From Pasteurellaceae bacterium (GTDB taxonomy: Bacteria; Pseudomonadota; Gammaproteobacteria; Enterobacterales; Pasteurellaceae): a stretch of 21,880 bases of DNA. Both the position numbers and the translations under genes were made by a program. The notes below the pieces were generated by a model. That model searched no databases. It had not been told where the DNA came from and saw only the letters and a program-made list of their open reading frames with translations. Below are positions 1 to 6,981 of the stretch, one piece after another. Where the stretch lies: NCBI GenBank assembly GCA_900756875.1, contig CAAELW010000243.1, positions 1 through 21,880 of the forward strand, written 5' to 3'. The stretch's first letter is position 1. Each line of letters opens with the position of its first letter.

Positions 1-1082
1 GAATCCCCATGAACGGTAACCGCTAATACTTGATTACGTTCTGTATCATTCTTTTTCGTTTGACGAGAACGTACCGCACCAATAACCACTGGGCTAACAA
101 TTTCTAAGTGCGATGGGTTAAATGCAAGGGTTAAATGTACGCGACGATCACCAACAGCGAAGTCAGAAGAGAAACCTTGGTGGTATTTCACGTCACCTGT
201 ACGCTCGCCTGAATGTTTACCTGCAAACTCATCGAAAAGATCTTCTGGTTTCTTACCGAGCACGTTTACTAACATGTTTAAACGACCACGGTGTGCCATA
301 CCAAACACCACATCTTTTACACCTTGTTTGCTCGCATGACGAATAATTTCTTTCATCAATGGAATAAAGGCATCACTTCCCTCTAAAGAGAAACGTTTTG
401 CACCTGGGAATTTCGCACCAAGATAACGTTCTAAGCCATCTGCAGCGGTCAATTCGCTTAATAAATTAATTTTTTCTTCTTTGGTAAAGAGCGGTTTATT
501 TAATTGGCTTTCTAATTTACTTTGTAGCCAATTTTTTTGCTCCATATCCTGAACATGCATAAACTCAAGACCAATTGAGCCACAATAGGTCTCTTTCAGC
601 ATTTCAGCTAAATCACCTAATTTGATGTTATCGCGATGATAGACATAGTGATTAATATTGAAGGTTTCATTGAGATCCTGCTCGGTAAAACCGTGATAAC
701 GGTAATCCAATTCAGGTACGGTGGAGACTTTCCAACGATAATAATTGATTGGGTCAAGTTTCGCTTCTAAATGACCGCGGAAGCGATAAGCATTGATAAA
801 TTGGAGGACTTTAACTAATTTGGCACTGGCTTCTGGATCGATAACCGTCACAGCTTCTGTTGTATTTTCTCTCGCTAAACGACGGAAATAATCACGGACT
901 GGTGAATGTGGTTGCTCTACTGCGGTTGTTTTCGGCAATGCATCAAATGTGGCACGCCAGCTTTCATCGACTGAAGATGGGTCTTCTAAATAACGTTCGT
1001 ATAACTCCTCAATATACGATTGATTAGAACCACCTAAAGCGGTTGAAGCCAACCATTCATCAAAGGCACTGTAATGCTGCAT
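1..1082 (-). CDS. sucA: 2-oxoglutarate dehydrogenase E1 component, N-terminal part (cut by window edge)
   Basis: This is the E1 (thiamine diphosphate-dependent decarboxylase) subunit of the 2-oxoglutarate dehydrogenase complex, which converts 2-oxoglutarate to succinyl-CoA in the TCA cycle in the cytoplasm. I translated it by hand from 1082 leftwards. It begins MQHYSAFDEW and stays open to base 1, giving about 360 residues of a protein that is usually about 930. The small N-terminal domain that binds the complex core is complete. The segment FGMAHRGRLNML, near residues 260-272, is the E1 signature at the start of the catalytic domain. A purine-rich AAGGGG lies just upstream of the ATG and supports this start. 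The rest, and the expected sucB partner, lie outside the window. A variant uptake signal (AAGAGCGGT, 487-495) is embedded in the coding region. Confidence 0.95.
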   Translation of the reverse strand, partial: MQHYSAFDEWLASTALGGSNQSYIEELYERYLEDPSSVDESWRATFDALPKTTAVEQPHSPVRDYFRRLARENTTEAVTVIDPEASAKLVKVLQFINAYRFRGHLEAKLDPINYYRWKVSTVPELDYRYHGFTEQDLNETFNINHYVYHRDNIKLGDLAEMLKETYCGSIGLEFMHVQDMEQKNWLQSKLESQLNKPLFTKEEKINLLSELTAADGLERYLGAKFPGAKRFSLEGSDAFIPLMKEIIRHASKQGVKDVVFGMAHRGRLNMLVNVLGKKPEDLFDEFAGKHSGERTGDVKYHQGFSSDFAVGDRRVHLTLAFNPSHLEIVSPVVIGAVRSRQTKKNDTERNQVLAVTVHGD

Positions 1083-1116
1083 ATCTACCCCTTTTATTAC
1101 ATGATGTTGTCCGCCC

Positions 1117-1122
1117 ATTATA
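1117..1122 (-). promoter_or_regulatory. Putative sucA -10 box
   Basis: On the minus strand there is a perfect TATAAT hexamer 34 bp upstream of the sucA ATG. The -35 region 17 bp further upstream is only AT-rich and does not match TTGACA well, so this may be an activator-dependent promoter. No convincing CRP or ArcA site could be fixed next to it. Confidence 0.4.
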
Positions 1123-1186
1123 CATAGGATAAAAAAAGAAATAATCCTCAAATCACACTTTGTTACAATTTTGTGATCTACTTCAA

Positions 1187-1211
1187 TAAAAAACCGCACA
1201 TAAAGTGCGGT
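1187..1211 (-). terminator. Intrinsic terminator of comEA, built from an uptake signal and an inverted partial copy
   Basis: ACCGCAC (1193-1199) pairs with GTGCGGT (1205-1211) around a 5-nt loop. Read on the minus strand, the stem is followed by a run of T residues. The right arm is part of a perfect uptake signal (AAGTGCGGT, 1203-1211). The left arm matches the inverted signal at only the first seven bases. It lies just after the comEA stop codon. Confidence 0.8.
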
Positions 1212-1229
1212 CCGTTTTATCTGAGTTTC

Positions 1230-1934
1230 TTAGAAACTTAAGAATGGAGTGATTTTTTCAATTGTAGCTTCACCAATACCATCAATATTTGAAAGCTCAG
1301 CAGCACTTTTGATTTTGCCCACTTTGTTACGGTAATCAATTATCGCTTGTGCTTTTTTCTCACCTATGCCAGAAAGTTTTTGTAATGTTTCTGCATCCGC
1401 TTTATTGATGTTTACTTTTGCTGAAGGGACCACTTTCTCTTTAGCTGACTCTTTTGTTGAAGTCGCCTTTTCTTTTGCTTCTTTTACTTTATCTGCCGCT
1501 TTTGTTTTTGCGTCAGACGCTTTCTCTTTTGCGCTATCTTTGACTGAATTTAATTTTTCAGTGGCTTTATCTTTAATTGATAGTTGATTAGTCTCAGTCG
1601 CTTTTTCTTTTAGCGCTGATGCTTTCTCTTTTACCGCATCTTTTGCAGAAGTTGCTTCACCTTTCACAGCATCTTTCGCGGAAGTTGTTTTTTCTTTAGC
1701 TGCATTAACTTTATCTAATGCACTTGATTTCGTTGAGCTCGCACTATCAGTCATTGATTTAAGCTTATCATTTGCCGCATTTTTCACGTCAGCTTTTGTG
1801 CTTTCAACCATTGATTTTGAATTTGTTACAACATCTTCTTTTGTTGGCAATACAGATGTATTCGTTGCTAATGCAGAACCAGATACGGCTAATGCAAGTG
1901 ATGTTAATGTTAAAAGTGATTTTAAAGATTTCAT
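1230..1934 (-). CDS. comEA: ComEA-family DNA-binding competence protein with LEA-like repeat region
   Basis: This is a secreted helix-hairpin-helix (HhH) protein of the ComEA/ComE1 type. Such proteins bind incoming DNA in the periplasm during natural transformation. Residues 1-23 form a signal peptide ending in ALA, with cleavage predicted before Thr24. Residues 174-234 are the ComEA double HhH domain, starting VNINKADAE, with hairpins LSGIGEKKAQAI and IDGIGEATIEKI. Between them is a stretch of about 150 residues made almost only of Lys, Ala, Ser, Thr, Asp, Glu and Val. It contains 11-residue units such as TSAKDAVKEKA that resemble group-3 LEA proteins. The classical H. influenzae ComE1 is about half as long, so the middle region is the notable addition. 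AGGAG precedes the ATG. A terminator follows at 1187-1211. The ComEA assignment is firm from the C-terminal domain. The role of the repeat region is unknown. Confidence 0.88.
   Translation of the reverse strand: MKSLKSLLTLTSLALAVSGSALATNTSVLPTKEDVVTNSKSMVESTKADVKNAANDKLKSMTDSASSTKSSALDKVNAAKEKTTSAKDAVKGEATSAKDAVKEKASALKEKATETNQLSIKDKATEKLNSVKDSAKEKASDAKTKAADKVKEAKEKATSTKESAKEKVVPSAKVNINKADAETLQKLSGIGEKKAQAIIDYRNKVGKIKSAAELSNIDGIGEATIEKITPFLSF
1636..1687 (-). repeat. 33-bp spaced direct repeat inside comEA
   Basis: Two 19-bp copies at 1636-1654 and 1669-1687 differ at only two positions and are 33 bp apart. The spacing is exactly 11 codons and matches the protein repeat TSAKDAVKGEA / TSAKDAVKEKA. 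This is the best-preserved pair in a longer run of degenerate 11-residue units, and suggests expansion by duplication. Confidence 0.75.
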
Positions 1935-2011
1935 AAAAACTCCTGTTTTGTTATTAATAGGCTCGCCAAGCGAACCTGTATGCTAAGACTTATCTTAAGA
2001 AAATTAGTTCA

Positions 2012-2040
2012 AAACAAAAAACGCTCCGAATAAGGAGCGT
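2012..2040 (-). terminator. Intrinsic terminator of yccA
   Basis: ACGCTCC (2021-2027) pairs with GGAGCGT (2034-2040) around a 6-nt loop. On the minus strand the stem runs into a T-rich tract (2012-2020). It lies just downstream of the yccA stop codon and upstream of the comEA promoter region. Confidence 0.85.
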
Positions 2041-2058
2041 CTTTAAATTTAATACTGA

Positions 2059-2721
2059 CTAATCATCGCTTGAGAAGATAGAAAGTAATCTTAATAAGCT
2101 AATGAATAAGTTGTAAATTGACACATAAATACTCACTGTTGCACGAATATAGTTTGTTTCGCCACCGTGAATAATATTGCTGGTTTCATAAAGGATTGTC
2201 ATTGTTGAGAACACCACAAACAATGCACTGATCCCTACCGCTAGTGCTGGGATTTGGAAGAAGAAGCTTGCCACAATCCCTAACAATAACACGATAAATA
2301 ATGAGAAAATCGCGGTAGAAAGGAAAGACATGTCTTTCTTCGTTGTTAGCACGTAAGCTGAACACGCAAAGAAGACGATTGCCGTACCTGCGAAAGCAAG
2401 CATAATTAAGTCTTCCATTCCTCTTGCCACATACATGTTTAAAATTGGCCCAATGGTATAGCCCATGAAACCAGTAAACGCGAATGCAGCCAAGATTCCC
2501 CATGCACTATTTGCTAAACGGTTTGTGACAAAAAGTAAACCGTAAAAACCTACAAGTAACACGATAAGATTTGGATAAGGCAGATTTAAGCTCATAGAGA
2601 TATAAGCAACAACTGCTGAAAATGCCATCGTTAATCCCAATAAGAAATAGGTATTACGTAACACTTTGTGTGTGCTAAGTAGTGATTCTTCCTGTGAATT
2701 AACAACAATGCGAGATTGCAT
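2059..2721 (-). CDS. yccA: Bax inhibitor-1/YccA family inner membrane protein
   Basis: This is a 220-residue integral membrane protein of the BI-1/YccA family. E. coli YccA is a substrate and modulator of the FtsH protease in the inner membrane. The sequence shows a short polar N-terminus (about 25 residues) followed by about seven hydrophobic segments, starting near [20 protein letters not shown]. It ends with the family-typical C-terminal segment [24 protein letters not shown]. The length matches E. coli YccA closely. AAGGAGC precedes the ATG at the usual distance. It is a single-gene unit with its own terminator at 2012-2040. The neighbour on the other side is divergently transcribed. The family call is confident. 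The FtsH link is taken from E. coli. Confidence 0.93.
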   Translation of the reverse strand: MQSRIVVNSQEESLLSTHKVLRNTYFLLGLTMAFSAVVAYISMSLNLPYPNLIVLLVGFYGLLFVTNRLANSAWGILAAFAFTGFMGYTIGPILNMYVARGMEDLIMLAFAGTAIVFFACSAYVLTTKKDMSFLSTAIFSLFIVLLLGIVASFFFQIPALAVGISALFVVFSTMTILYETSNIIHGGETNYIRATVSIYVSIYNLFISLLRLLSIFSSDD

Positions 2722-2770
2722 AAAAGCTCCTTATTTTACAAAGAATAAAGTTGATGAAACATCAATCCGT

Positions 2771-2799
2771 AAAGTAAGGGCTACAGCTAAAAAAGTCAA
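2771..2799 (-). promoter_or_regulatory. Possible yccA promoter
   Basis: On the minus strand TTGACT (2794-2799) is followed after 17 bp by TACTTT (2771-2776). The -35 box is good but the -10 box is poor, so this is only a candidate, about 50 bp upstream of the yccA ATG. Confidence 0.3.
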
Positions 2800-2845
2800 T
2801 GGTAAATCAAGAATTTGTTTTAATGTTTAAATTTAAGGAAGGTAA

Positions 2846-2854
2846 AAGTGCGGT
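2846..2854 (+). repeat. DNA uptake signal sequence (perfect AAGTGCGGT)
   Basis: A perfect 9-bp uptake signal in the divergent intergenic region between yccA and the SIMPL gene, with the usual AT-rich tail after it. It is not part of a terminator hairpin. Confidence 0.95.
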
Positions 2855-2924
2855 CAACTTTTAAAGTTATTTTTTATATGCGTTATAGTGAATAAATTAA
2901 CTTACTCAACAAGCTGAATTAGAT

Positions 2925-2930
2925 TATAAT
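2925..2930 (+). promoter_or_regulatory. -10 box of the SIMPL-domain gene
   Basis: A perfect TATAAT lies 35 bp upstream of the ATG at 2965 and overlaps the earlier in-frame ATG at 2929. Transcription would begin near 2937, downstream of that earlier ATG, which argues for the start at 2965. The matching -35 region is weak. Confidence 0.5.
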
Positions 2931-2964
2931 GAGCATTCTATTTATCCCACATCATGGACATTAT

Positions 2965-3711
2965 ATGAACAGCAAAAAATCTTATCTCGCTATTTTTGGC
3001 ATCATTCTTGCAGTTGGATTGATGGCATCAGCATTTATCTTAGGTAATCAATTTAAAAATTTACGCCAAACCGGCTCTATTTCAGTTAAAGGCTTGGCAG
3101 AAAGTCACTACACCTCAACACAAGGTACATGGGTTATTCGTGTAAATGGTTGGGGCCCAACTTATAATGATGCAATGGCAGCGAATCAGAAAAACTTGAA
3201 TGAAGCCGTTCGTTTTCTTAAAGCTCAAGGTTTCGCTGATGAAAATCGAGAAATCACAGAATTAGATGTTTCTACTCATACTGACTATTATGAAAATGAA
3301 AAAGGTGAAACCAAAAGTAGAGATAATGGCTTTGATGCTTCCAGAGCAATCCGCATTTCGACCAAAGAACTGACTAAGTTACAAAAAGCACTCACCAATA
3401 TTCACCAATTGGTTGCCAACAACCAAGACATTAGTTTTGGTGATCCAAATTATTACTTAGAAAATCTTGAACAAATTAAGCGTGAATTAATTTCAAAAGC
3501 CACACAAGATGCGCATGTTCGTGCTGAAGAGTTTGCGAAAACCAGTAATGTAAAAGTTGGCGTATTAAAATCCGCTTCACAAGGACCATTCTACATCCAA
3601 GCACCAAATCCTGATGCGGATGACTCTAGCGATTACACTGGTAGCTACGACACAAGCACAATTGAGAAAAAAGCACGCTTAGTCGTGACTATTGAATATG
3701 CAATTGAATAA
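2965..3711 (+). CDS. SIMPL domain-containing (DUF541) periplasmic protein
   Basis: This is a 248-residue protein of the SIMPL/DUF541 family, the group that includes E. coli YggE. These are envelope proteins without a settled biochemical role, some linked to oxidative stress. Residues about 7-26 (YLAIFGIILAVGLMASAFIL) form an uncleaved signal anchor, so the domain should lie in the periplasm. The SIMPL domain starts near GSISVKGLAESHYTS and ends near ARLVVTIEYAIE. An in-frame ATG at 2929 would add 12 residues. I prefer 2965 because GGA lies 6 nt upstream of it and because the TATAAT at 2925-2930 overlaps the upstream ATG. The downstream hairpin (3744-3783) separates it from sfsA. The family call is good. 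The function is unknown. Confidence 0.87.
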   Translation: MNSKKSYLAIFGIILAVGLMASAFILGNQFKNLRQTGSISVKGLAESHYTSTQGTWVIRVNGWGPTYNDAMAANQKNLNEAVRFLKAQGFADENREITELDVSTHTDYYENEKGETKSRDNGFDASRAIRISTKELTKLQKALTNIHQLVANNQDISFGDPNYYLENLEQIKRELISKATQDAHVRAEEFAKTSNVKVGVLKSASQGPFYIQAPNPDADDSSDYTGSYDTSTIEKKARLVVTIEYAIE

Positions 3712-3743
3712 TCATTTACTATTTACTAAACATTCATAAAAAC

Positions 3744-3790
3744 AAAGTGCGGTCAATTTCATCATTAAATTCGACCGCACTTTCTTTTAA
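3744..3790 (+). terminator. Hairpin of two inverted perfect uptake signals, terminator after the SIMPL gene
   Basis: AAAGTGCGGTC (3744-3754) pairs perfectly with GACCGCACTTT (3773-3783). Further A/T pairing extends the stem inward, and a T-rich tract follows. Both arms hold a perfect 9-bp uptake signal (3745-3753 and 3774-3782), the classical Haemophilus arrangement. The hairpin ends only a few bases before the sfsA ribosome binding site, so it may also lie in the sfsA leader. Confidence 0.85.
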
Positions 3791-3802
3791 CAAGGAACAA
3801 CC

Positions 3803-4519
3803 ATGCAACTCCCTACCCTACAACCCGCAAAATTAATTCGTCGCTATAAACGCTTTTTGACTGATATTGAATTACCAAATGGTGAAGTGATCACGATTCA
3901 TTGTGCAAACACCGGTGCAATGACTGGCTGTGGTGAAAAAGGTGATACCGTTTGGTACTCTCATTCTGATAGCCAAACTCGCAAATATCCACACAGTTGG
4001 GAATTAACACAATTAGCAAATGGCCAACTTGTTTGCATTAATACGCACAGATCCAATCAGTTAGTCTTTGAAGCCTTGCAAAATAAACAAATCAAAGAAC
4101 TCGCTATGTATGATGAAATTTATCCTGAAGTGAAATATGGTGAAGAAAATAGCCGTATCGACTTCTTACTTAAAGGTGAAGGCTTGCCAGATTGTTATGT
4201 TGAAGTGAAATCCATCACCTTTGTAAAAGGCACATTAGGGATGTTTCCCGATGCGGTAACTACTCGTGGACAAAAACATGTTCGTGAGCTTTTAGCCATG
4301 AAAAAACAAGGACATCGCGCGGTTGTTCTCTTTGCCGGATTACATGATGGCTTCGATCGTTTTAAAATCGCTGAGTTTGTGGATCCTGAATATGATCGAC
4401 TTTTAAAAGACGCCAAATCTCAGGGCGTTGAAGCTTATGCTTATGCGGGAAAATTCGAAATTTCAGATGGAATTCCGACCGCACTTTCTCTCACAAAAAG
4501 TGTACCTTACATCGATTAA
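3803..4519 (+). CDS. sfsA: SfsA family protein (sugar fermentation stimulation protein homologue)
   Basis: This is a 238-residue SfsA homologue, close to the usual family length of about 235. In E. coli SfsA was described as a DNA-binding factor that stimulates maltose metabolism. Structural work on the family points to a nuclease-like C-terminal fold, so its molecular role is not settled. Visible hallmarks are the N-terminal OB-like segment ([25 protein letters not shown]), the [10 protein letters not shown] motif near residues 35-45, and the acidic segments SRIDFLL and [12 protein letters not shown], typical of the nuclease-like core. AAGGAA lies 6 nt before the ATG. No promoter fits between the hairpin at 3744-3783 and the start. 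A perfect uptake signal is embedded near the 3' end. Confidence 0.93.
   Translation: MQLPTLQPAKLIRRYKRFLTDIELPNGEVITIHCANTGAMTGCGEKGDTVWYSHSDSQTRKYPHSWELTQLANGQLVCINTHRSNQLVFEALQNKQIKELAMYDEIYPEVKYGEENSRIDFLLKGEGLPDCYVEVKSITFVKGTLGMFPDAVTTRGQKHVRELLAMKKQGHRAVVLFAGLHDGFDRFKIAEFVDPEYDRLLKDAKSQGVEAYAYAGKFEISDGIPTALSLTKSVPYID
4478..4486 (-). repeat. DNA uptake signal sequence, inverted (ACCGCACTT)
   Basis: A perfect uptake signal inside the 3' end of sfsA. In the reading frame it encodes Thr-Ala-Leu in the segment PTALSLT. Confidence 0.95.
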
Positions 4520-4528
4520 AAAAATAAT

Positions 4529-4543
4529 TGAGAATTATTTGCA
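4529..4543. promoter_or_regulatory. Possible upstream Fur box
   Basis: TGAGAATTATTTGCA matches the 7-1-7 Fur pattern TGATAATnATTATCA at all but three positions. It lies just upstream of the -35 box of the promoter at 4552-4580, and would be the second, weaker Fur site of a tandem pair. Confidence 0.5.
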
Positions 4544-4551
4544 TTTTGTTA

Positions 4552-4580
4552 TTGACAAGGTATTTGATAATAGTTATCAT
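4552..4580 (+). promoter_or_regulatory. Near-consensus promoter overlapped by a Fur box
   Basis: TTGACA (4552-4557, perfect) is followed after exactly 17 bp by TATCAT (4575-4580). TGATAATAGTTATCA (4565-4579) overlaps the spacer and the -10 box and differs from the 7-1-7 Fur pattern at one position. Fur bound here would block RNA polymerase, so the promoter should be repressed in iron-rich and active in iron-poor conditions. No ORF starts downstream until tyrS. An intrinsic terminator intervenes. Confidence 0.75.
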
Positions 4581-4586
4581 CTAGCC

Positions 4587-4653
4587 ATTCCAAAAACAAA
4601 CAGATAATCACTCCAACTTCACGCCTATTTCCCCACAAATAGGCGTTTTTTTT
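4587..4653 (+). ncRNA. Candidate iron-regulated (Fur-controlled) small RNA, about 67 nt
   Basis: A transcript from the promoter at 4552-4580 would start near 4587 and end at the terminator at 4621-4653. It has no ATG and no ribosome binding site, so it is unlikely to be an mRNA. The 5' part (about 4587-4620) is rich in A and C and looks unstructured. It contains ACUCC (4610-4614), which could pair with Shine-Dalgarno sequences. The 3' part is a strong hairpin with a long U tail, the form preferred by Hfq-bound RNAs. By layout it is analogous to RyhB of enterobacteria. A Fur-responsive RNA named HrrF is known in nontypeable H. influenzae, and this could be its counterpart, but I cannot compare sequences here. 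Confidence 0.65.
4621..4653 (+). terminator. Intrinsic terminator of the candidate small RNA
   Basis: ACGCCTATTT (4621-4630) pairs perfectly with AAATAGGCGT (4637-4646) around a 6-nt C-rich loop and is followed by eight T residues (4646-4653). It lies 74 bp before the tyrS start and does not belong to sfsA, which ended 100 bp earlier. Confidence 0.88.
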
Positions 4654-4663
4654 CATCTCAATC

Positions 4664-4691
4664 TTTTCATTTCAGCCATATTCTCTATAAT
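4664..4691 (+). promoter_or_regulatory. Probable tyrS promoter
   Basis: A perfect TATAAT (4686-4691) lies 36 bp before the tyrS ATG. The weak -35 candidate TTTTCA (4664-4669) stands 16 bp upstream. The position just after the small-RNA terminator fits a separate tyrS transcript. Confidence 0.5.
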
Positions 4692-4727
4692 GTAGCCTTT
4701 AATATTAAAATAACATTAGGAAATAGA

Positions 4728-5915
4728 ATGACTGATATTAATACCGTTCTCGCAGAACTAAAACGCGGTACTGATGAGATTCTTTCTGAAGCGGATTTAA
4801 TCGAAAAACTAAAAGAAAATCGCCCACTTAAAATTAAACTTGGTGCAGACCCTACTGCTCCGGATATTCACTTAGGGCATACCGTGGTATTAAACAAACT
4901 TCGTCAATTCCAACAATTAGGCCACGAAGTCTATTTCTTAATCGGTGATTTCACGGGTATGGTCGGCGACCCATCTGGTAAAAATACCACTCGCCCACCG
5001 CTTAGCCGCGAAGATGTGCTTCGCAATGCGGAAACCTATAAAGAACAGATTTACAAAATTCTAGATCCACAAAAAACGAAAATTGTATTCAACTCTGAAT
5101 GGTTGGGTAAATTGGGTACTGAAGGGATGATCCGTTTAGCAAGTAACTACACCGTAGCGCGTATGCTAGAACGTGATGACTTCAAAAAACGTTTTGGTAA
5201 CAACCAACCTATCGCAATTCACGAATTTATTTATCCTTTATTACAAGGTCATGACTCTGTTGCATTAGAAGCTGACGTGGAACTTGGTGGTACAGACCAA
5301 AAATTCAACTTACTTGTTGGTCGCGAGTTACAAAAATCAGCCGGTCAGAAACCACAAGTAGCGATTACGCTTCCATTACTTGTTGGTTTAGACGGTGAGA
5401 AGAAAATGTCTAAATCATTAGGCAACTATATCGGTGTGACAGATGCACCAAGCGATATGTTCGGTAAAATCATGTCGATCTCGGATGAATTAATGTGGGA
5501 TTGGTACAACTTACTTTCTTTCCGTCCACTCACTGAAATTGCGGAATTAAAAGCAGAAGTGGAAAATGGTAAAAACCCACGTGATGTGAAGATTTTATTA
5601 GCCAAAGAAATCATTGCACGTTTCCATGATGAAGCGGCTGCAGAGGCGGCTGAACAAGAATTTATTAACCGTTTCCAAAAAGGTGCAATGCCGGATGAAA
5701 TGCCTGAATTCACCTTTGAAGGCGAAATTGGTTTAGCAACCTTATTAAAAGAAGCAGGACTGGTTCCTTCTACTTCTGAAGCGATTCGCTCAGCGAAACA
5801 AGGTGGTGTAAAAATCAATGGCGAAAAAGTCGAAGACATGAAAGCCAATGCGCCAAAAGGCACAAATGTTTACCAAGTCGGTAAACGTAAGTTTGCACGC
5901 GTAACCATCGCATAA
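4728..5915 (+). CDS. tyrS: Tyrosyl-tRNA synthetase
   Basis: This class I aminoacyl-tRNA synthetase charges tRNA-Tyr with tyrosine in the cytoplasm. The ATP-binding HIGH motif reads HLGH at residues 48-51, and the KMSKS motif is intact at residues 226-230. The segment [16 protein letters not shown] is typical of the tyrosine pocket region. The last 60 or so residues form an S4-like RNA-binding domain ([24 protein letters not shown]). At 395 residues it belongs to the slightly shorter TyrRS type found in Pasteurellaceae rather than the roughly 420-residue E. coli form. AGGAAA precedes the ATG. It appears to be a single-gene unit with its own terminator at 5932-5960. No T-box leader is present, as expected for a Gram-negative organism. 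Confidence 0.97.
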   Translation: MTDINTVLAELKRGTDEILSEADLIEKLKENRPLKIKLGADPTAPDIHLGHTVVLNKLRQFQQLGHEVYFLIGDFTGMVGDPSGKNTTRPPLSREDVLRNAETYKEQIYKILDPQKTKIVFNSEWLGKLGTEGMIRLASNYTVARMLERDDFKKRFGNNQPIAIHEFIYPLLQGHDSVALEADVELGGTDQKFNLLVGRELQKSAGQKPQVAITLPLLVGLDGEKKMSKSLGNYIGVTDAPSDMFGKIMSISDELMWDWYNLLSFRPLTEIAELKAEVENGKNPRDVKILLAKEIIARFHDEAAAEAAEQEFINRFQKGAMPDEMPEFTFEGEIGLATLLKEAGLVPSTSEAIRSAKQGGVKINGEKVEDMKANAPKGTNVYQVGKRKFARVTIA

Positions 5916-5931
5916 AACACCTATGAAAATG

Positions 5932-5960
5932 ACCGCTCTTTTTAAGTGCGGTTATTTTTT
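5932..5960 (+). terminator. Intrinsic terminator of tyrS, uptake signal paired with a variant
   Basis: ACCGCTCTT (5932-5940) pairs with AAGTGCGGT (5944-5952, a perfect uptake signal) with one central mismatch, and a T-rich tract follows (5953-5960). The left arm is the one-base variant of the uptake signal seen at four other places in the window. Confidence 0.82.
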
Positions 5961-5990
5961 AACTGATATCCACAATAGAGGGAAAATAAT

Positions 5991-6917
5991 ATGAGCCAAA
6001 AAATCTGGGTAACCGGCGATGCGGTTGTCGATCTTATTCCTGACGGTGAAAATCATTATTTGCGTTGTGCCGGTGGTGCCCCTGCAAATGTGGCTGTTGG
6101 CGTGGCTCGATTAGGCAGCCCAAGTGCCTTTATTGGTCGTGTAGGTAACGATCCCCTTGGCCAATTTATGCAAGACACCTTAAATGCGGAAAATGTGAAT
6201 ACACAACATATGATTTTAGATCCGCAACATCGTACTTCTACGGTTGTGGTCGGCTTAGATAATGGCGAACGCAGCTTTACCTTTATGGTAAATCCAAGTG
6301 CGGACCAATTCTTACAAGCCAGCGATTTACCGCCTTTCCAACAAGGTGAATGGTTACATTGCTGCTCTATTGCGCTGATTAATAATCCATCTCGCGAAGC
6401 GACTTTCGAAGCGATTCGTCGTATCAAAGCCGCTGGCGGTTTCTTTTCTTTTGACCCTAATTTACGCGAGTCACTTTGGTCTAGCCTAGAAGAAATGAAA
6501 ACCGTGGTCATGGAAGTCGTTGCATTAGCTGACGTATTGAAATTCTCTGAAGAAGAATTAACGCTTTTAACCAATACTGACAGCCTTGAAAAAGCCTTTG
6601 AAAAAGTGACCGCACTTTATCCTGAAAAATTGATTATTGTAACCTTAGGTAAAGATGGGGCACTCTATCATTTAGAAGGTAAAAAAGATGTGATTGCAGG
6701 GAAAGCCTTACAACCGGTTGATACAACGGGTGCGGGTGATGCCTTCGTTGGTGGCCTGCTTGCGGGACTTTCACAGCATCCAAACTGGAAAGAAAATGAT
6801 GTGCTTGTGCAAATTATCCGTCAAGCCAATGCTTGTGGTGCCCTTGCTACGACAGCAAAAGGGGCGATGTCTGCGCTACCAAATAAAGCACAATTAGCAG
6901 CGTTCCTAGCCAATTAA
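5991..6917 (+). CDS. scrK: Fructokinase, PfkB/ribokinase family
   Basis: This is a 308-residue carbohydrate kinase of the PfkB family, most likely the fructokinase that phosphorylates fructose released from sucrose-6-phosphate. The substrate-binding GG motif is at residues 28-29 (CAGGAPANVAVGVARLG). The ATP/catalytic signature DTTGAGDAFVGG starts at residue 244, with the catalytic base at Asp250. The length matches ScrK-type fructokinases. The substrate is inferred mainly from the next gene, scrB. On sequence alone other sugar kinases of this family, such as aminoimidazole riboside kinase, cannot be fully excluded. AGAGGGA precedes the ATG. The gap to scrB is 64 bp and holds a hairpin (6923-6947). 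No ScrR-type regulator or sucrose PTS gene lies next to it. Confidence 0.88.
   Translation: MSQKIWVTGDAVVDLIPDGENHYLRCAGGAPANVAVGVARLGSPSAFIGRVGNDPLGQFMQDTLNAENVNTQHMILDPQHRTSTVVVGLDNGERSFTFMVNPSADQFLQASDLPPFQQGEWLHCCSIALINNPSREATFEAIRRIKAAGGFFSFDPNLRESLWSSLEEMKTVVMEVVALADVLKFSEEELTLLTNTDSLEKAFEKVTALYPEKLIIVTLGKDGALYHLEGKKDVIAGKALQPVDTTGAGDAFVGGLLAGLSQHPNWKENDVLVQIIRQANACGALATTAKGAMSALPNKAQLAAFLAN
6609..6617 (-). repeat. DNA uptake signal sequence, inverted (ACCGCACTT)
   Basis: A perfect uptake signal inside scrK. In frame it encodes Thr-Ala-Leu in the segment KVTALYP. Confidence 0.95.
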
Positions 6918-6922
6918 GGATC

Positions 6923-6947
6923 AAAGGTGCAAATTATTGCACCTTTT
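6923..6947 (+). terminator. Hairpin between scrK and scrB (partial terminator or processing stem)
   Basis: AAAGGTGCAA (6923-6932) pairs perfectly with TTGCACCTTT (6937-6946) around a 4-nt loop. Only four T residues follow, so it may be a leaky terminator or an RNA stabilising stem that sets the scrK:scrB ratio, rather than a full stop. No good promoter is visible between it and scrB. Confidence 0.55.
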
Positions 6948-6981
6948 ACTTACCCGATCACATTAACGAGGCACGATCACG

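Noticed and set aside
1151..1177. ATCACA/TGTGAT inverted repeat upstream of sucA as a CRP site
   Set aside because: The half-sites point outwards (TCACA first, then TGTGA, 14 bp apart), which is the wrong order and spacing for CRP.
1366..1587. Plus-strand ORF opposite comEA
   Set aside because: It is antisense to the Lys/Ala-rich comEA repeats. The reading is a Ser/Phe/Ala-rich mirror of that bias, with no ribosome site.
1960..1976. GGCTCGC/GCGAACC inverted repeat upstream of comEA
   Set aside because: This is a short stem with a 3-nt loop and no T tract. It could be chance or part of the leader, and no function can be assigned.
1966..1987. Possible CRP-S (competence regulon) site upstream of comEA on the minus strand
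   Set aside because: Only about half of the 20 informative positions of the Haemophilus CRP-S consensus match, and the distance to a plausible -10 is not right. It is worth rechecking with a weight matrix, since comEA should be in this regulon.
4520..4727. T-box or riboswitch leader for tyrS
   Set aside because: There is no T-box sequence or specifier structure. The terminator there belongs to a separate Fur-controlled transcript and tyrS has its own -10 box after it.
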